From assembly GCF_025345615.1 (NCBI RefSeq), contig NZ_JAODWD010000004.1:372001-436000 (forward strand): a DNA stretch of 64,000 bases, written 5' to 3'. How positions within the stretch are numbered: position 1 is the stretch's first letter; every line of letters begins with the position of its first letter. The notes beneath the pieces were generated by a model. That model was not told where the DNA came from. It made no database searches and was given only the letters and a program-made list of their open reading frames with translations. Below, piece by piece: positions 43,646-53,900 of the stretch. The translations under genes and the position numbers were made by a program. The DNA comes from Mycobacterium deserti (GTDB lineage Bacteria; Actinomycetota; Actinomycetes; Mycobacteriales; Mycobacteriaceae).

Positions 43646-45113
43646 CGCTTCTCCTGTGTGCGGAATCGACGCCCGCTTCTGATGGTCGCTCGGCCAAGCC
43701 TCGCTCCGTGCTCGATGGTCGCTCGGCCAAGCCTCGCTCCGTGCTCGATGGTCGCTCGGCCAAGCCTCGCTCCGTGCTCGATGGTCGCTCGGCCAAGCCT
43801 CGCTCCGTGCTCGATGGTCGCTCGGCCAAGCCTCGCTCCGTGCTCGATGGTCGCTCGGCCAAGCCTCGCTCCGTGCCGAAGTCCGCGCCGAGGATCCGGT
43901 CCGACAGCAAGCCGAGGCACGACAGATTGGGGAACCCGGGCCCCTGCGTGAGCCCGGACAAGCCGGGCAGGAACAGCTTCGGCGTCACACCGGCCAGGGC
44001 GAGGTCGTAGCCGATGTTCTCCGCTAGCGCATCACCGGTGAGTTCAGCGCCGATGCCGAGTTCGATCAGGTCTCTGGTCTCCTGGCCGAGCAGTGGCACG
44101 AACCACAGCCCGTCGGCGCCCGATCCGTCGATCACCAGATCGAAGCCGTGGACCGTCTCGAAACTTTCGCTGCCGCGATTCGTGCTCAGCGTCAAGCGAA
44201 TTCGGTCGTCGAGGGCGACGGCATGGGCGACTCGGCCCCGCAGGTGCCGGATCCGGTCATCGGCCAGCAGCGCCTCCTGCACCCGCGCTGAGAACACACC
44301 GCGGTCGGTGCGCAACATCGCGTCGCGCCGCTCCGCCAACGTCAGGCTCGACCAGTGCGTGGGATCCGAGTACAGCGTGTTCTCGAAGAATCCCTCGCCG
44401 CGGGTGAACAACGTGACCTGCGGCGAAATCACCGTGATCATTGAAACCCGGTGCCGGAACAACTCGTTGAGCATCGACGCCGCTGTCTCGCCGCCGCCGA
44501 TGACCGCGATCCGTTCGGCACTGAGCAGTTCGTTTCCCGCGGCGCGTTCCCAGAACTGGGCGATGGACAGCACCCGGGGATCGCCGGGCAGGATCGACCG
44601 CTCCGCCCGTCCCGGGCCGGTGATCATCACCGCGTCGGCATGCACAGTCACGTTGTTCGCGTGCAAGGCCCACCGCTGATTCTCGACCGCGATGCGCTGT
44701 ACCTCACCGTCGATGACCCGCATGCCGATGTTGCCTGCCACCCAACGCAGGTACTGGCTCCACTTGCGGTGCGCCGGCGATGGCCTGCCCCGGTCGATCC
44801 ACTCGGCGAACTGCCCGGTGGCGATCAAGTACGACTGCCAACTGTGCCGGGTCATCCGCTCGTCGAGTTCGGCGTTGCGCCTCGGCACCAGCGACGACCG
44901 GTACGGAAAACCGACGTCCTTCTCCGGGCTGGTACCAAGGCGGTGCTGGCCGTCGGTCCAGCCGCCGCAGGCCTGCCAGTTGGCGGCCACCGCGGTGCGT
45001 TCGACGGAAACCACCTCGGGCACGTCGACGCCCATGGCGCGCAACTCGGCCGCCTTGGCGGCGACCGCGATCGCCTTCGCGCCCGCACCGACGACCGCGA
45101 GCGTGGCGGTCAC
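43623..45113 (-). CDS. mbtG: Lysine N6-monooxygenase, with a C-terminal tandem-repeat tail
   Basis: MbtG hydroxylates the epsilon amine of lysine, making the hydroxamate that chelates iron. The GTG at 45113 overlaps the mbtE stop (GTGA) and gives 496 residues. Core residues 1-412 show the FAD site VVGAGAKAIAVAAKAAEL, the NADPH site IAVIGGGETAASMLNELF and a closing PNLSCLGLLSDRILGADFG where the normal protein ends. Six copies of ERGLAERPSST follow, then a tail that runs into mbtH. The longer upstream frame lies inside mbtE. Confidence 0.9.
   Translation of the reverse strand: MTATLAVVGAGAKAIAVAAKAAELRAMGVDVPEVVSVERTAVAANWQACGGWTDGQHRLGTSPEKDVGFPYRSSLVPRRNAELDERMTRHSWQSYLIATGQFAEWIDRGRPSPAHRKWSQYLRWVAGNIGMRVIDGEVQRIAVENQRWALHANNVTVHADAVMITGPGRAERSILPGDPRVLSIAQFWERAAGNELLSAERIAVIGGGETAASMLNELFRHRVSMITVISPQVTLFTRGEGFFENTLYSDPTHWSSLTLAERRDAMLRTDRGVFSARVQEALLADDRIRHLRGRVAHAVALDDRIRLTLSTNRGSESFETVHGFDLVIDGSGADGLWFVPLLGQETRDLIELGIGAELTGDALAENIGYDLALAGVTPKLFLPGLSGLTQGPGFPNLSCLGLLSDRILGADFGTERGLAERPSSTERGLAERPSSTERGLAERPSSTERGLAERPSSTERGLAERPSSTERGLAERPSEAGVDSAHRRSDEQQPIR
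43681..43876. repeat. Six 33-bp tandem copies in the 3' end of mbtG
   Basis: Five full and one 31-base copy of a 33-base unit run from 43681 to 43876 in frame with mbtG, each encoding ERGLAERPSST. The unit has the same length and copy number as the mbtH array 241 bases away but a different sequence. Copies are identical except at the end of the sixth. Confidence 0.97.
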
Positions 45114-48100
45114 AGCACCCCGTCCCGTTGAGCGTCGTGTCGCGACAGCCCGCCGACCGATCGTGTCGCCACGACGTACTCGAGCTGACCGGCCGTAGTC
45201 CACCTGGCCCGTTTGTCACTCGGACGCAGTCGAGTACCGCCGTGCTCGTCGGGCACATGGTCGTACACGTCGCCGACGGCGTTGATGGCTACCGGGTCGC
45301 GCCAGCGGTCGAGCACGCTGACACCGTTCGCCACGCTCAGTTCCCACACCGCACGACGCTCCTCGCGGTCGGCGATCTGCACGTCCCGCAACCGCTGACC
45401 TGGATCGTCGGCGAACGCCTGCAGCACCCGGTTCAGCCAATCGGCGAATCGTTGCACGGTAGCGCGTCGATACAGGTCGGTGCGGTAGATGACCTGACCG
45501 CGAAAACCGTTGTCGGCCGCAGAAAACAGCACGGCCAGATCGGCGTGGGTGCCCTCGATCGGCGGCTCGAGCGCGGAGAGCATCGTCACGCCGTCGACGC
45601 CCGACTCGACGAGCTGGTTCTTCGGCAACGCATCCCACATGTGCACGACGACGCCGAACAACGGGTCGCGCGGCGAGGTCGGCACCGGGCCGACGACGTT
45701 GGCGACGTGGTCGAACGGCAGATCGGAATGGGCGTAGGCCGCCAGTGCCGTTTCGCGGGTGCGCCGCAGCATCTCGCGGACCGTGGGGTTGTCACGCAGA
45801 TCGTTGCGCAGAACCACGAGATTGCCGAAAGAGCCGATCAGCTGGTCGAGTTCGGTTTCGGTGCGGCCAGCGACCGGTGCCAACAACGGGATGTCGAACC
45901 CGTCACCGGCCTTGTGCAACGCGACGGCGACCGCCGTCTGCAGGAGCATGAAATCGGTGATGCCGAGCTGCCTGCTCAGCTCGGTCAGGGTTCCGCGGGT
46001 GGCCTCAGCGACGGTGAACTCGACGTAATCCGCCGCATCGGTCAACACGGGCGGACGGGCCAAATCCGGGCTCAGGCCGGTCTGCGGCAGCTCGGCAAGC
46101 TGATCGCGCCAGTAATCTCGTTGCGCCGCAACGATGCCGTCTGTGTCGGCCAGATGGGCCGTCTGCCACGCCGCGAAGTCCGCGTATTGAATGTGCAGAG
46201 GCGCCAGCCTGGGCGCCCGGCCCGCACGCCGCGCCCGGTAGGCCGCCACCAGCTCGGAGAACACCACGGGAGCCGACCAGTGGTCGGCGGCGATGTGGTG
46301 AACCACCAACGAGACCACGTGCTCGGCAGGCGTCGACAACACCGCCGCTCGCAATGGGGTTTCACGGTCGAGGTCGAAGGCACCCCCGCGCTCTCTGGCG
46401 AGTTCGGCGTTCAGCCATTCGCGATCGTCGCCGTGTGCCCGGCGCACCGCCACGGTGTCGGCGTCGTTGACGATCTGGTGTGGTACGCCGTCGATTTCGC
46501 AATAGGTCGTCCGAAGCACCTCATGGCGGGCGACGATGTCGCGCACCGCGGCGACGAACGCTTCGACATCGCATGGCCCGGTGATGCGTGCGGCGAACGG
46601 AATGTTGTTCACCGCGTCGGGACCGTTGAGGCGGTGATGGAACCACATCCGTGATTGAGACGCCGACAGCGGCTGCGGCCCGTCGTGCGGCGCCGCGACC
46701 AGCCGCGGCCGCACCGGGCAATCCGAGGTCGCCGAGTCGATGCGCTCGGCAAGGCTCGCGACCGTACCGAGTTCGAAGACGTCCCTGACGCCGATGTCGA
46801 CGTTGAACAGGTTGCGCACGGCCGCAACGAAACGTGTCGCCAACAGGGAATGACCTCCGAGTTCGAAGAACGAGTCATTGGCCCGTATTCCGTTGCGTTG
46901 CAGCAACTCCGCGAACAAGTTCGCGACTCGGCGTTCAGTGCCCGCCGCCGGCGGCCGGAAAGTGACGCTTTCGTTGTGGGAGGGCGCCGGCAGTGCCGCG
47001 CGATCGATCTTGCCGCGGTTGGTGATCGGGATCTCGTCGAGCACGACGTAGAAAGCGGGCGTCATGTATGCGGGCAGCGCGGCGGCGACGCGGGCCTTGA
47101 TGCGGCCCACGTCGACCTGTGCCGCAGCGCCGTTGGCAGGAGTGAGGTAGGCAACCAGACTCCGCCCGGTGCCCGGCAGATCTCTGGCGACGACCACGGC
47201 CTGACCGACGCTCGGGTCAACGCTGATGGCCGCGGCCACCTCCCCGCACTCGATGCGGAAGCCCCGGATCTTCACCTGATCGTCTGCCCGGCCGACGAAT
47301 TCGATGTCACCGTCTGCGTTGCGCCGGGCCAGGTCACCCGAGCGGTAGAGCCGACCGCCCGGGTTGAACGGGTCGGCGACGAACCGTTCGGCGGTCAGCC
47401 CAGGCCGGTCGTGGTAGCCGCGCGCCACGTGTGACCCGCCGATGTAGATCTCGCCGACGACGCCGACCGGTACCGGCTGCAGCGCGTCGTCGAGAAGGTG
47501 GATCTGGGTGTTGATCTTGGGCGTGCCGATCGGGACGGTGCGGTGGCCCTGCTTGCCCTCGACCCGGTAGCGGCTTGCGTTGAGCACGGTCTCGGTTGGC
47601 CCGTAGAAGTTGTGCAGCAGCGAATCGAAGGTCGCGTGGAACCTGTCGGCCAGCTCGCCGGGCAGCGCCTCCCCTCCGATCGGTATCCTTTGCAGTCCGC
47701 GCCACTGGTTGACGCCGGGCAGGGACAGCAGCAGGCCCAGCAGCGAGGGCACGAGGTGCATGGAGGTGATGCCCTCGTCGTGCAACAGCTCGGTCAGGTA
47801 TCCGACGTCGCGCAATCGCTCGGAGCGCGGAACCACAAGGCGCCCACCGCACGCCAGCATTCCGAAGATCTCACCGATCGATACGTCGAAGCTGGGTGAG
47901 GCGACCTGCAGCAGACGTTCGCGGTGGTCGATCGCGTATTCGCCCTTGAACCAGACGAAGTATTCGGCGATCGGCTGGTGAGGTACCGACACACCCTTCG
48001 GCAGCCCGGTGGATCCCGACGTGTAGATCAAGTAGGCGGCGTTGTCGGGTCGAAGTGGCCGCACCCGGTCATCGTCGCTCGGGTTGTCGACGCGTACGCC

Positions 48101-49885
48101 CCCAAGCGCGCCGACCTCCTTCCGTATCACCATTTTCGGACCGGAGTCGGAAAGGATGAAGTCGATCCTGGCGCCCGGATCGGCGGGGTCCACCGGCAGG
48201 TACACCGCGCCGGCTTTTATGACCGCGAGCGCGGTGATCACCAGTTCGGGTGAGCGGTCGAGCAGGACCGCGACGCGGTCCTCGGTGCCGACGCCCTGGG
48301 CGATCAACCAGTGGGCGACGCGGTTCGCCGATTCGTTGATCTCTCGGAAGGTGTAGCTGCGGCCCTCATGGACGACGGCCACATGCTCCGGGGTGCGGGC
48401 GACCTGGTCTTCGATCAGGGCTACCAATGTCGTTGCCGGAGTGCTGAACCGCTCGCCTAGCGTGGTCTTGTGCAGCCACTCGGCGTCGACGGCGTTCATA
48501 ATGGTGAGCTCCCCGACCGGCCGGTCGGGGTTCTCCAGCGCGTCACCGAGGATCACGGCGAAGTGCTCGAGCATCTGGTGAGCCAGCGCACGGTCGAGCA
48601 CCTCGACGAGGAACTCGGCTTCCACCACCGCTGCGCCCTCGGCGCCGTCGAGTTCCAGCATGAATGCCAACGGCAGCTGGGTGTACTGACCGCGCAGTTC
48701 CGCTCTTCTGCAGACGATCCCGGGCGGACTGAAGCCCTCACCGTCGCTGCCTCGGACACCGAACGCCACCCGGGTGAGCCGGTCGACGCCGTTGCGGCGG
48801 TCCGGATTGAGCTCGCGGACCACCCTGTCGAGGTTGGTCCTCTGGTGGGCGAATGCTCCCACCGCGGTGTCCCGGGCCTGCAGGATCGCCTCGCGGAAGG
48901 TCTGGCGGGCGCGCGGACGCAATCGCAGCGCGACAGTGTTGCCGTGATACCCGATGGCGTCTTCGGATCCGACGGAACGGTTGAGCACCGGTGAGGCGAC
49001 CAGGAAGTCGTCGGAATGGGTGTAGCGGTGGATCAGCGCACCAAACGCGGCGAGCAACACGATGTACGGTGTCGCGCCGCAGTCCTTGGCCACGGTTGCG
49101 ACCCGCGCCATCGTCTCACTCGACAACGTCAGCGTGGTGCGTTGCGATCGCCAGTTCGTCGGAACGGTGGAGCCGTTCGGCCCAGGAAGCTCCAATGGCT
49201 CGGGCAGGTCCGCGAGCACAGAGCGCCAGTATTCGAGGTCGGCCCCCTCGTGATCGACGGCCGCCACCTGTGCGGACTCCGACGGGACGAGGCGCTCGCC
49301 GAGATAGGCGCGGGTGAGGTCGTTGAAGAACACCGGCCAGCAGCCGTCGTCCCAGGCGATGTGGTGGGCGACCAGCAGCAGAAGATGTTCCTGTGCCTCG
49401 GTGCGGATCAGCGAGATACGAAGTGGCGCATCGGTGGTCAGGTTGAACGGAGTGTTGAATTCGCGTTGGGCCAACACTTCCAGGCGCAACCGGCGGGCTG
49501 GGTCGGACAGTCCCGACAGGTCGTGTTCGGACCAGCCCGGGGTCAGGTCGTCGTGAACGGTGAGCCGCGGTTCGCCGTTCACATCGGCGTGATAGGTGGT
49601 TCGCAGCATGCGGTGGCGTGACGCGACGGCGTTGACGGCGTTGCGCAAACGCGTCGCATCCAACTGCCCGGTGATCTGGTAGGACAAGCAGATGTTGAGG
49701 ATCACGCCGGTGGGGTCAGCCATTTGGACGAACCACATCCGGCGCTGCCCGTCGGACAACTCCGTCGTCACCGACGCGTGAGCGACCTCGCGAGTCGACC
49801 GCAGGCCCTGCTCGGTAAGCCTGCGTCGCAGGAGCTCGAGCCGGTGCCTGTCGACATCCTCACGAGTATCGGCGGTGTCAGTCAC
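45110..49885 (-). CDS. mbtE: Siderophore NRPS, lysine-type module (C-A-PCP-C), MbtE-like
   Basis: The 1591 residues divide into: condensation domain (about 40-450, HHIAWDDG); adenylation domain (about 500-990, YTSGSTGLPKG and GRADDQVKIRGFRIECGEV); carrier domain (about 1015-1085, DSFFELGGHSLLATRF with the phosphopantetheine Ser); and a second condensation domain (about 1095-1500). The second domain reads HHIAADHW, so the last Gly of HHxxxDG is His. About 85 residues of linker-like sequence close the protein. In mycobactin synthesis MbtE adds the first lysine. The next gene mbtG overlaps by four bases; mbtF, which lies here in M. tuberculosis, is absent. Confidence 0.88.
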   Translation of the reverse strand: MTDTADTREDVDRHRLELLRRRLTEQGLRSTREVAHASVTTELSDGQRRMWFVQMADPTGVILNICLSYQITGQLDATRLRNAVNAVASRHRMLRTTYHADVNGEPRLTVHDDLTPGWSEHDLSGLSDPARRLRLEVLAQREFNTPFNLTTDAPLRISLIRTEAQEHLLLLVAHHIAWDDGCWPVFFNDLTRAYLGERLVPSESAQVAAVDHEGADLEYWRSVLADLPEPLELPGPNGSTVPTNWRSQRTTLTLSSETMARVATVAKDCGATPYIVLLAAFGALIHRYTHSDDFLVASPVLNRSVGSEDAIGYHGNTVALRLRPRARQTFREAILQARDTAVGAFAHQRTNLDRVVRELNPDRRNGVDRLTRVAFGVRGSDGEGFSPPGIVCRRAELRGQYTQLPLAFMLELDGAEGAAVVEAEFLVEVLDRALAHQMLEHFAVILGDALENPDRPVGELTIMNAVDAEWLHKTTLGERFSTPATTLVALIEDQVARTPEHVAVVHEGRSYTFREINESANRVAHWLIAQGVGTEDRVAVLLDRSPELVITALAVIKAGAVYLPVDPADPGARIDFILSDSGPKMVIRKEVGALGGVRVDNPSDDDRVRPLRPDNAAYLIYTSGSTGLPKGVSVPHQPIAEYFVWFKGEYAIDHRERLLQVASPSFDVSIGEIFGMLACGGRLVVPRSERLRDVGYLTELLHDEGITSMHLVPSLLGLLLSLPGVNQWRGLQRIPIGGEALPGELADRFHATFDSLLHNFYGPTETVLNASRYRVEGKQGHRTVPIGTPKINTQIHLLDDALQPVPVGVVGEIYIGGSHVARGYHDRPGLTAERFVADPFNPGGRLYRSGDLARRNADGDIEFVGRADDQVKIRGFRIECGEVAAAISVDPSVGQAVVVARDLPGTGRSLVAYLTPANGAAAQVDVGRIKARVAAALPAYMTPAFYVVLDEIPITNRGKIDRAALPAPSHNESVTFRPPAAGTERRVANLFAELLQRNGIRANDSFFELGGHSLLATRFVAAVRNLFNVDIGVRDVFELGTVASLAERIDSATSDCPVRPRLVAAPHDGPQPLSASQSRMWFHHRLNGPDAVNNIPFAARITGPCDVEAFVAAVRDIVARHEVLRTTYCEIDGVPHQIVNDADTVAVRRAHGDDREWLNAELARERGGAFDLDRETPLRAAVLSTPAEHVVSLVVHHIAADHWSAPVVFSELVAAYRARRAGRAPRLAPLHIQYADFAAWQTAHLADTDGIVAAQRDYWRDQLAELPQTGLSPDLARPPVLTDAADYVEFTVAEATRGTLTELSRQLGITDFMLLQTAVAVALHKAGDGFDIPLLAPVAGRTETELDQLIGSFGNLVVLRNDLRDNPTVREMLRRTRETALAAYAHSDLPFDHVANVVGPVPTSPRDPLFGVVVHMWDALPKNQLVESGVDGVTMLSALEPPIEGTHADLAVLFSAADNGFRGQVIYRTDLYRRATVQRFADWLNRVLQAFADDPGQRLRDVQIADREERRAVWELSVANGVSVLDRWRDPVAINAVGDVYDHVPDEHGGTRLRPSDKRARWTTAGQLEYVVATRSVGGLSRHDAQRDGVL

Positions 49886-49956
49886 GCGTGGTCTTCACCT
49901 CTCGGACCTGGCTCACGAGATCTCCGTCATCACTCGGGCGCCGGCTGCGCCGTGGG

Positions 49957-49975
49957 TAAGGGTAGCCTATCTTCA
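49957..49975. promoter_or_regulatory. IdeR box between mbtE and the LLM oxidoreductase gene
   Basis: TAAGGGTAGCCTATCTTCA matches the IdeR consensus TTAGGTTAGGCTAACCTAA at 13 of 19 positions. It lies 72 bases before mbtE and 98 before the divergent oxidoreductase gene, so iron-loaded IdeR could repress both. Confidence 0.65.
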
Positions 49976-50072
49976 GTCGTGCTCAGTCGCATACATGGGG
50001 CGCGAATCGGCCCCCGGCGCCGTCCATCCACCCCGGTAGCGTGAGGGGTCGGTGATCGGGAAGGGACAGCGC

Positions 50073-50933
50073 ATGGATCTGGCAGGCGTCGGTGTATGGA
50101 CCTCGCAACTGCGATACGGCGATGCGGCCGAAGCGGCCGACGCGGCGGCGGAGTTGGAGGAACTCGGCTTCTCGGCGCTGTGGATCCCCGACGTCGGCGG
50201 CCCGGTACTCGACTCGGTGGCGAATCTGCTGGGGTCGACCAAACGCGTGGTGATCGCCACCGGCATCCTCAATCTCTGGATGCAGGATCCCGCGGAGGTC
50301 GCCGCCAGGCACGCATCGCTGACCACCGAGCACGGAGACCGGTTCCTGCTGGGCATCGGCGTCAGCCATGCGCCGCTGATCGACTCGAAAGAACCCGGCC
50401 TGTACCGCAAGCCGTTGGCCGCCACCCGGGCCTACCTCGATCAACTCGACGCGGCCGACCAGCCCGTGCCCGTCGGCAGTCGTGTGCTGGCCGCGCTCGG
50501 TCCGAAGATGCTGCAGCTGGCCGCCGACCGTTCCCGTGGCGCCCACCCGTATCTCGTCACGCCGGACCACACTCGTTATGCCCGCGAGGTGCTGGGCGAG
50601 GGCCCCTTGCTGTTGCCGGAGCAGACGGTGCTCCTGACCGAGGACCGCGACGAAGCCCGAACTCTCGGGACCGATTGGCTGCGGGCCTATCTGGCGCTGC
50701 CCAACTACGCAAACAATCTGCTGCGCTCCGGCTTCACCGAGGACGACATTTCGTCGGTAAGCGACCGTCTGTTCGATGCGATCATCGCCTGGGGCGACGA
50801 GAGCGCCGTCCTGGACAGGGTCAACGCCCACCATGCGGCAGGCGCCGATCACGTCTGCGTTCAGGTGCTCACCGCAGATCCGAGGGAGTTCCCGCGCGAG
50901 CAGTGGCGCCGCCTGGCCGCCGCGTTACGCTGA
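50073..50933 (+). CDS. LLM-class F420-dependent oxidoreductase
   Basis: The ATG at 50073 follows GGGA and gives 286 residues; a GTG at 50052 is possible. The sequence fits a luciferase-like TIM barrel of the actinobacterial F420 type: ELEELGFSALWIPDVGG, VVIATGILNLWMQDPAEVAARHASLTTEHGDRFLLGIGVSHAPL, and a C-terminal AVLDRVNAHHAAGADHVCVQVL. Substrate is unknown. It is inserted between mbtB and mbtE on the opposite strand and is not part of the M. tuberculosis cluster. Its end overlaps the mbtB end by nine bases. Confidence 0.85.
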   Translation: MDLAGVGVWTSQLRYGDAAEAADAAAELEELGFSALWIPDVGGPVLDSVANLLGSTKRVVIATGILNLWMQDPAEVAARHASLTTEHGDRFLLGIGVSHAPLIDSKEPGLYRKPLAATRAYLDQLDAADQPVPVGSRVLAALGPKMLQLAADRSRGAHPYLVTPDHTRYAREVLGEGPLLLPEQTVLLTEDRDEARTLGTDWLRAYLALPNYANNLLRSGFTEDDISSVSDRLFDAIIAWGDESAVLDRVNAHHAAGADHVCVQVLTADPREFPREQWRRLAAALR

Positions 50934-53900
50934 CGACTCCAGCTCGGACAGCACGTCTGCGCTGTCCATGTCCGCGACCTCCAGGTACACCTCGGCGACC
51001 ATGTCCAGGCGTTCGCGGCCCGCTTCGCGCGCGATCAGCTTCTCGCTGAGCGCCGACACGCGCCGCGCAGCGAACATGTCAGTCACCATCGCCGTCGGGG
51101 TGTCCAGCCAGTCCCTGATCCGCGCGACCACCTGCGTGGCGAGCACCGAGTCTCCGCCCAACGAGAAAAAGTCGTCGTCAACCCCGATCCCCTGCGGTTC
51201 GATGTCGAGCACCTCGCCGACGATCGCGGCCAGGGCCGACTCCAACGGGGAGGAGGGCGCCCGAAATGTTTGCGCGGCAGGCACTTCCGCCTCGGCCAAT
51301 ATCCGCGCAGCCGCGGTGCGATCGATCTTGCCCGCAACGGTGAACGGTATCCGGTCGCTGACAACGACGATCTTCGGAATCATGTGGGCCGGCACCAACT
51401 CGGTCATCGCGGCCGTGACGGCGCGCGAGTCGACGGTGGGGTCGCCGACCCGGACCAGCGCGGCGAGAGTGTCGCGCTCCCCCGGGATCACCGCGGCGAC
51501 CGCCGCGTCGACGCCCGGTGCGCGTTTGAGCGCGGCTTCCACCTCACCGAGTTCGATGCGATAGCCGCTGATCTTGACCCGATGGTCGATACGGCCGAGG
51601 AACTCCAGTGTGCCGTCCGGCAGGTATCGGACGAGATCGCCGGTGCGATACCAGATTCGGCCATCGTGTTCGACGAATTTCTCGGCGGTCAAGTCGGGCC
51701 GCCCGCGATACCCGCGTGCGATGCCGCGGCCCGTGAACCACAATTCGCCGGGGACCCAGTCGGGACAGTCGGAGCCGTCGGGGGCGACGACACGGCAGGC
51801 GTTGTTCGGAAACGGGGTGCCGTACGGCACCGACGTCCAGTGCGGCGGCGGGTCGTCCACTTCGCAGATCGTGCCGTGCACGGCGGTCTCCGTCGCCCCA
51901 CCCAGGCCGGCCGCGCGGACGTCCGGCGCACAACGGCGAAGTCCGCGAATGAGCTCCGGGCGCACCCAGTCACCGCCGAGGAGCACGGTTCGTAACGTCG
52001 ACAGGTGGGCGCCGCCGGCTTCGAGCAGCATGTCCAGCCAACCGGGCATCCAGTTCAAGAACGTGACGGAATGCGCGGCAATCAGGTCAGCCCATGTGTC
52101 GGGGTCACGCCGCTGCTGTTCGTCGACGACCACGACCGCACCCCCGGCACGCAGGATCGCGAAGATCTCCAGCACCGACATGTCGGCCTCCAACGAGGCC
52201 AGCGCGAGGCTGCGGTCGGCGGGCCCGAGGGCGTAGCGGTCCGCCACGAACTCCACGGTGTTCATCACCGCGTCGTGCGTCAACTCGACACCCTTGGGTT
52301 CCCCCGTCGAACCCGAAGTGAACAGCACGTAGGCCAGCGCCCCCGGATCCGTGGCCTCCGGCGTCGGGTGTGCGTCGTTGCGGACGGCATCGGCCACCGT
52401 GATACGCGCCGCCGCAACGGCATTCGCATCGAACGCGCCGCATGTCAGCACCGCGGCCACGTGGCTGGACTCGAGGATGCGCGCGGTGCGTTCTGCGGGC
52501 TGGTCGGCGCCGATCGGCAGGTAGGCGGCACCTGCGGCCAGGATGCCGAGCACCGCGGGTATCTGCTCGGCACACTTCGGCCCGATCAGCGCGACGAGAT
52601 CGCCCGGACGAATCCCATTGTCGCGCAACGTCGCCGCGACCGACCGCGCCTGCGCGGCCACCTCACCGTAAGTCAGGTCACCCGCGCTGCTGAACACCGC
52701 AGGGGCGTCGGGCGTCGACTTTGCATTGCGGAAGAAGCCGCCGTGCAGGGTTTCGCCGCTGGGTGGCGCGGCGGTGGTGTTGAGCGCTTCGCGGACGTCG
52801 CGCTGCGACTGCGGCACCGCGGGCGGATCGGCGGTCTCCCATGCCGAGTCGTCGGTGGCCAGCCGGGTCAATTCGGCGAGATGGTATTCGAACATCGCGT
52901 CGGCGACACCGGGCCGGAACGCGTCGACACGGACGTCCCAGTTGATCATCAGCCCGGTCGCCAACGGTGTCGCCTGGGCATCGATCAGGACCTGCGGGCC
53001 CTGCGAGATCGTCCACACCGGGGCGCCGAACTGGTCGGTGACCTCGCCGGCGAACAGGTCGCCGAGGCCGAGCGCGCTGGTGTACACGATGGGCGCCAGA
53101 ACCTGGTTGCCGCGGTGCCTGCCGAGGTCGCGCAGCACCGACAAACCCGAGTAACTCGAGTGGCGGGCGGTGCCGTGCAACGTCTCCTGCACCGCGCGGG
53201 TCCGCGCTGCGGGCGTGTCGGCGCCGGTGAGGTCGATGTCGAGCATCAGCGACGAGGTGAAGCAACCGACGAGCTTGTCGACGTCCGGGTGGAACGGCTC
53301 ACGGCCGAACATCGGCAGGTTGAGCAGGAAGCGGGATCCGCTCGACCACCGGGCCAACGCGTTGGCGTACGACGCGGCCACGGCCATCGCAGGGGTGAGT
53401 CCCCGGCGGTGCGCTGCGGCGAACAGCGCATCGCGGGTCGGCACGTCGAAGATGTGCCAGAGCCGCACACTGCGCCGAGGATCGGCTTGTTCGGCCGGCG
53501 GAACCAGCGGCAGCGCCGGCGGTTCCGGCAACTCCGGCACCCGCTCGGCCCACCACCGGCGGTCCTCCTCGGACGGCCCGGGGTCCGATGCGGCGATGGC
53601 GGCCCGGTATTCGCGGTAGGTGTAGCCGAGGTCGGGCAGGTTCCCACCGCGGTAGAACACCGCGAGGTCGGCCATGAATTTGCGGTAGCTCACCGCGTCG
53701 GCGGCGTTCATGTCCATGTCGACGTGCAGCCGGGTGCGCCCGTCGGGGCACAGCGACAGGCTCAGTTCGAGCACGTCACCGTCGAGGAGCTGATGTGACT
53801 TCTCGTGCCGAATCTGTTCGAGACGCTCCTCGGCCGCGTTTCCGCTCAGCTCACGGAGGTCATAGACCGTCACGGGAAGACCGCGGTCCCCGATTCGCTG

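Noticed and set aside
43242..43876. CRISPR-like repetitive stretch
   Set aside because: The 33-base units are directly adjacent with no spacers and encode protein in frame, so they are tandem repeats within genes.
52005..53798. 597-residue open frame antisense to mbtB
   Set aside because: It is the Arg/Gly/Val-rich shadow of the NRPS frame, with no ribosome site or recognisable domain.
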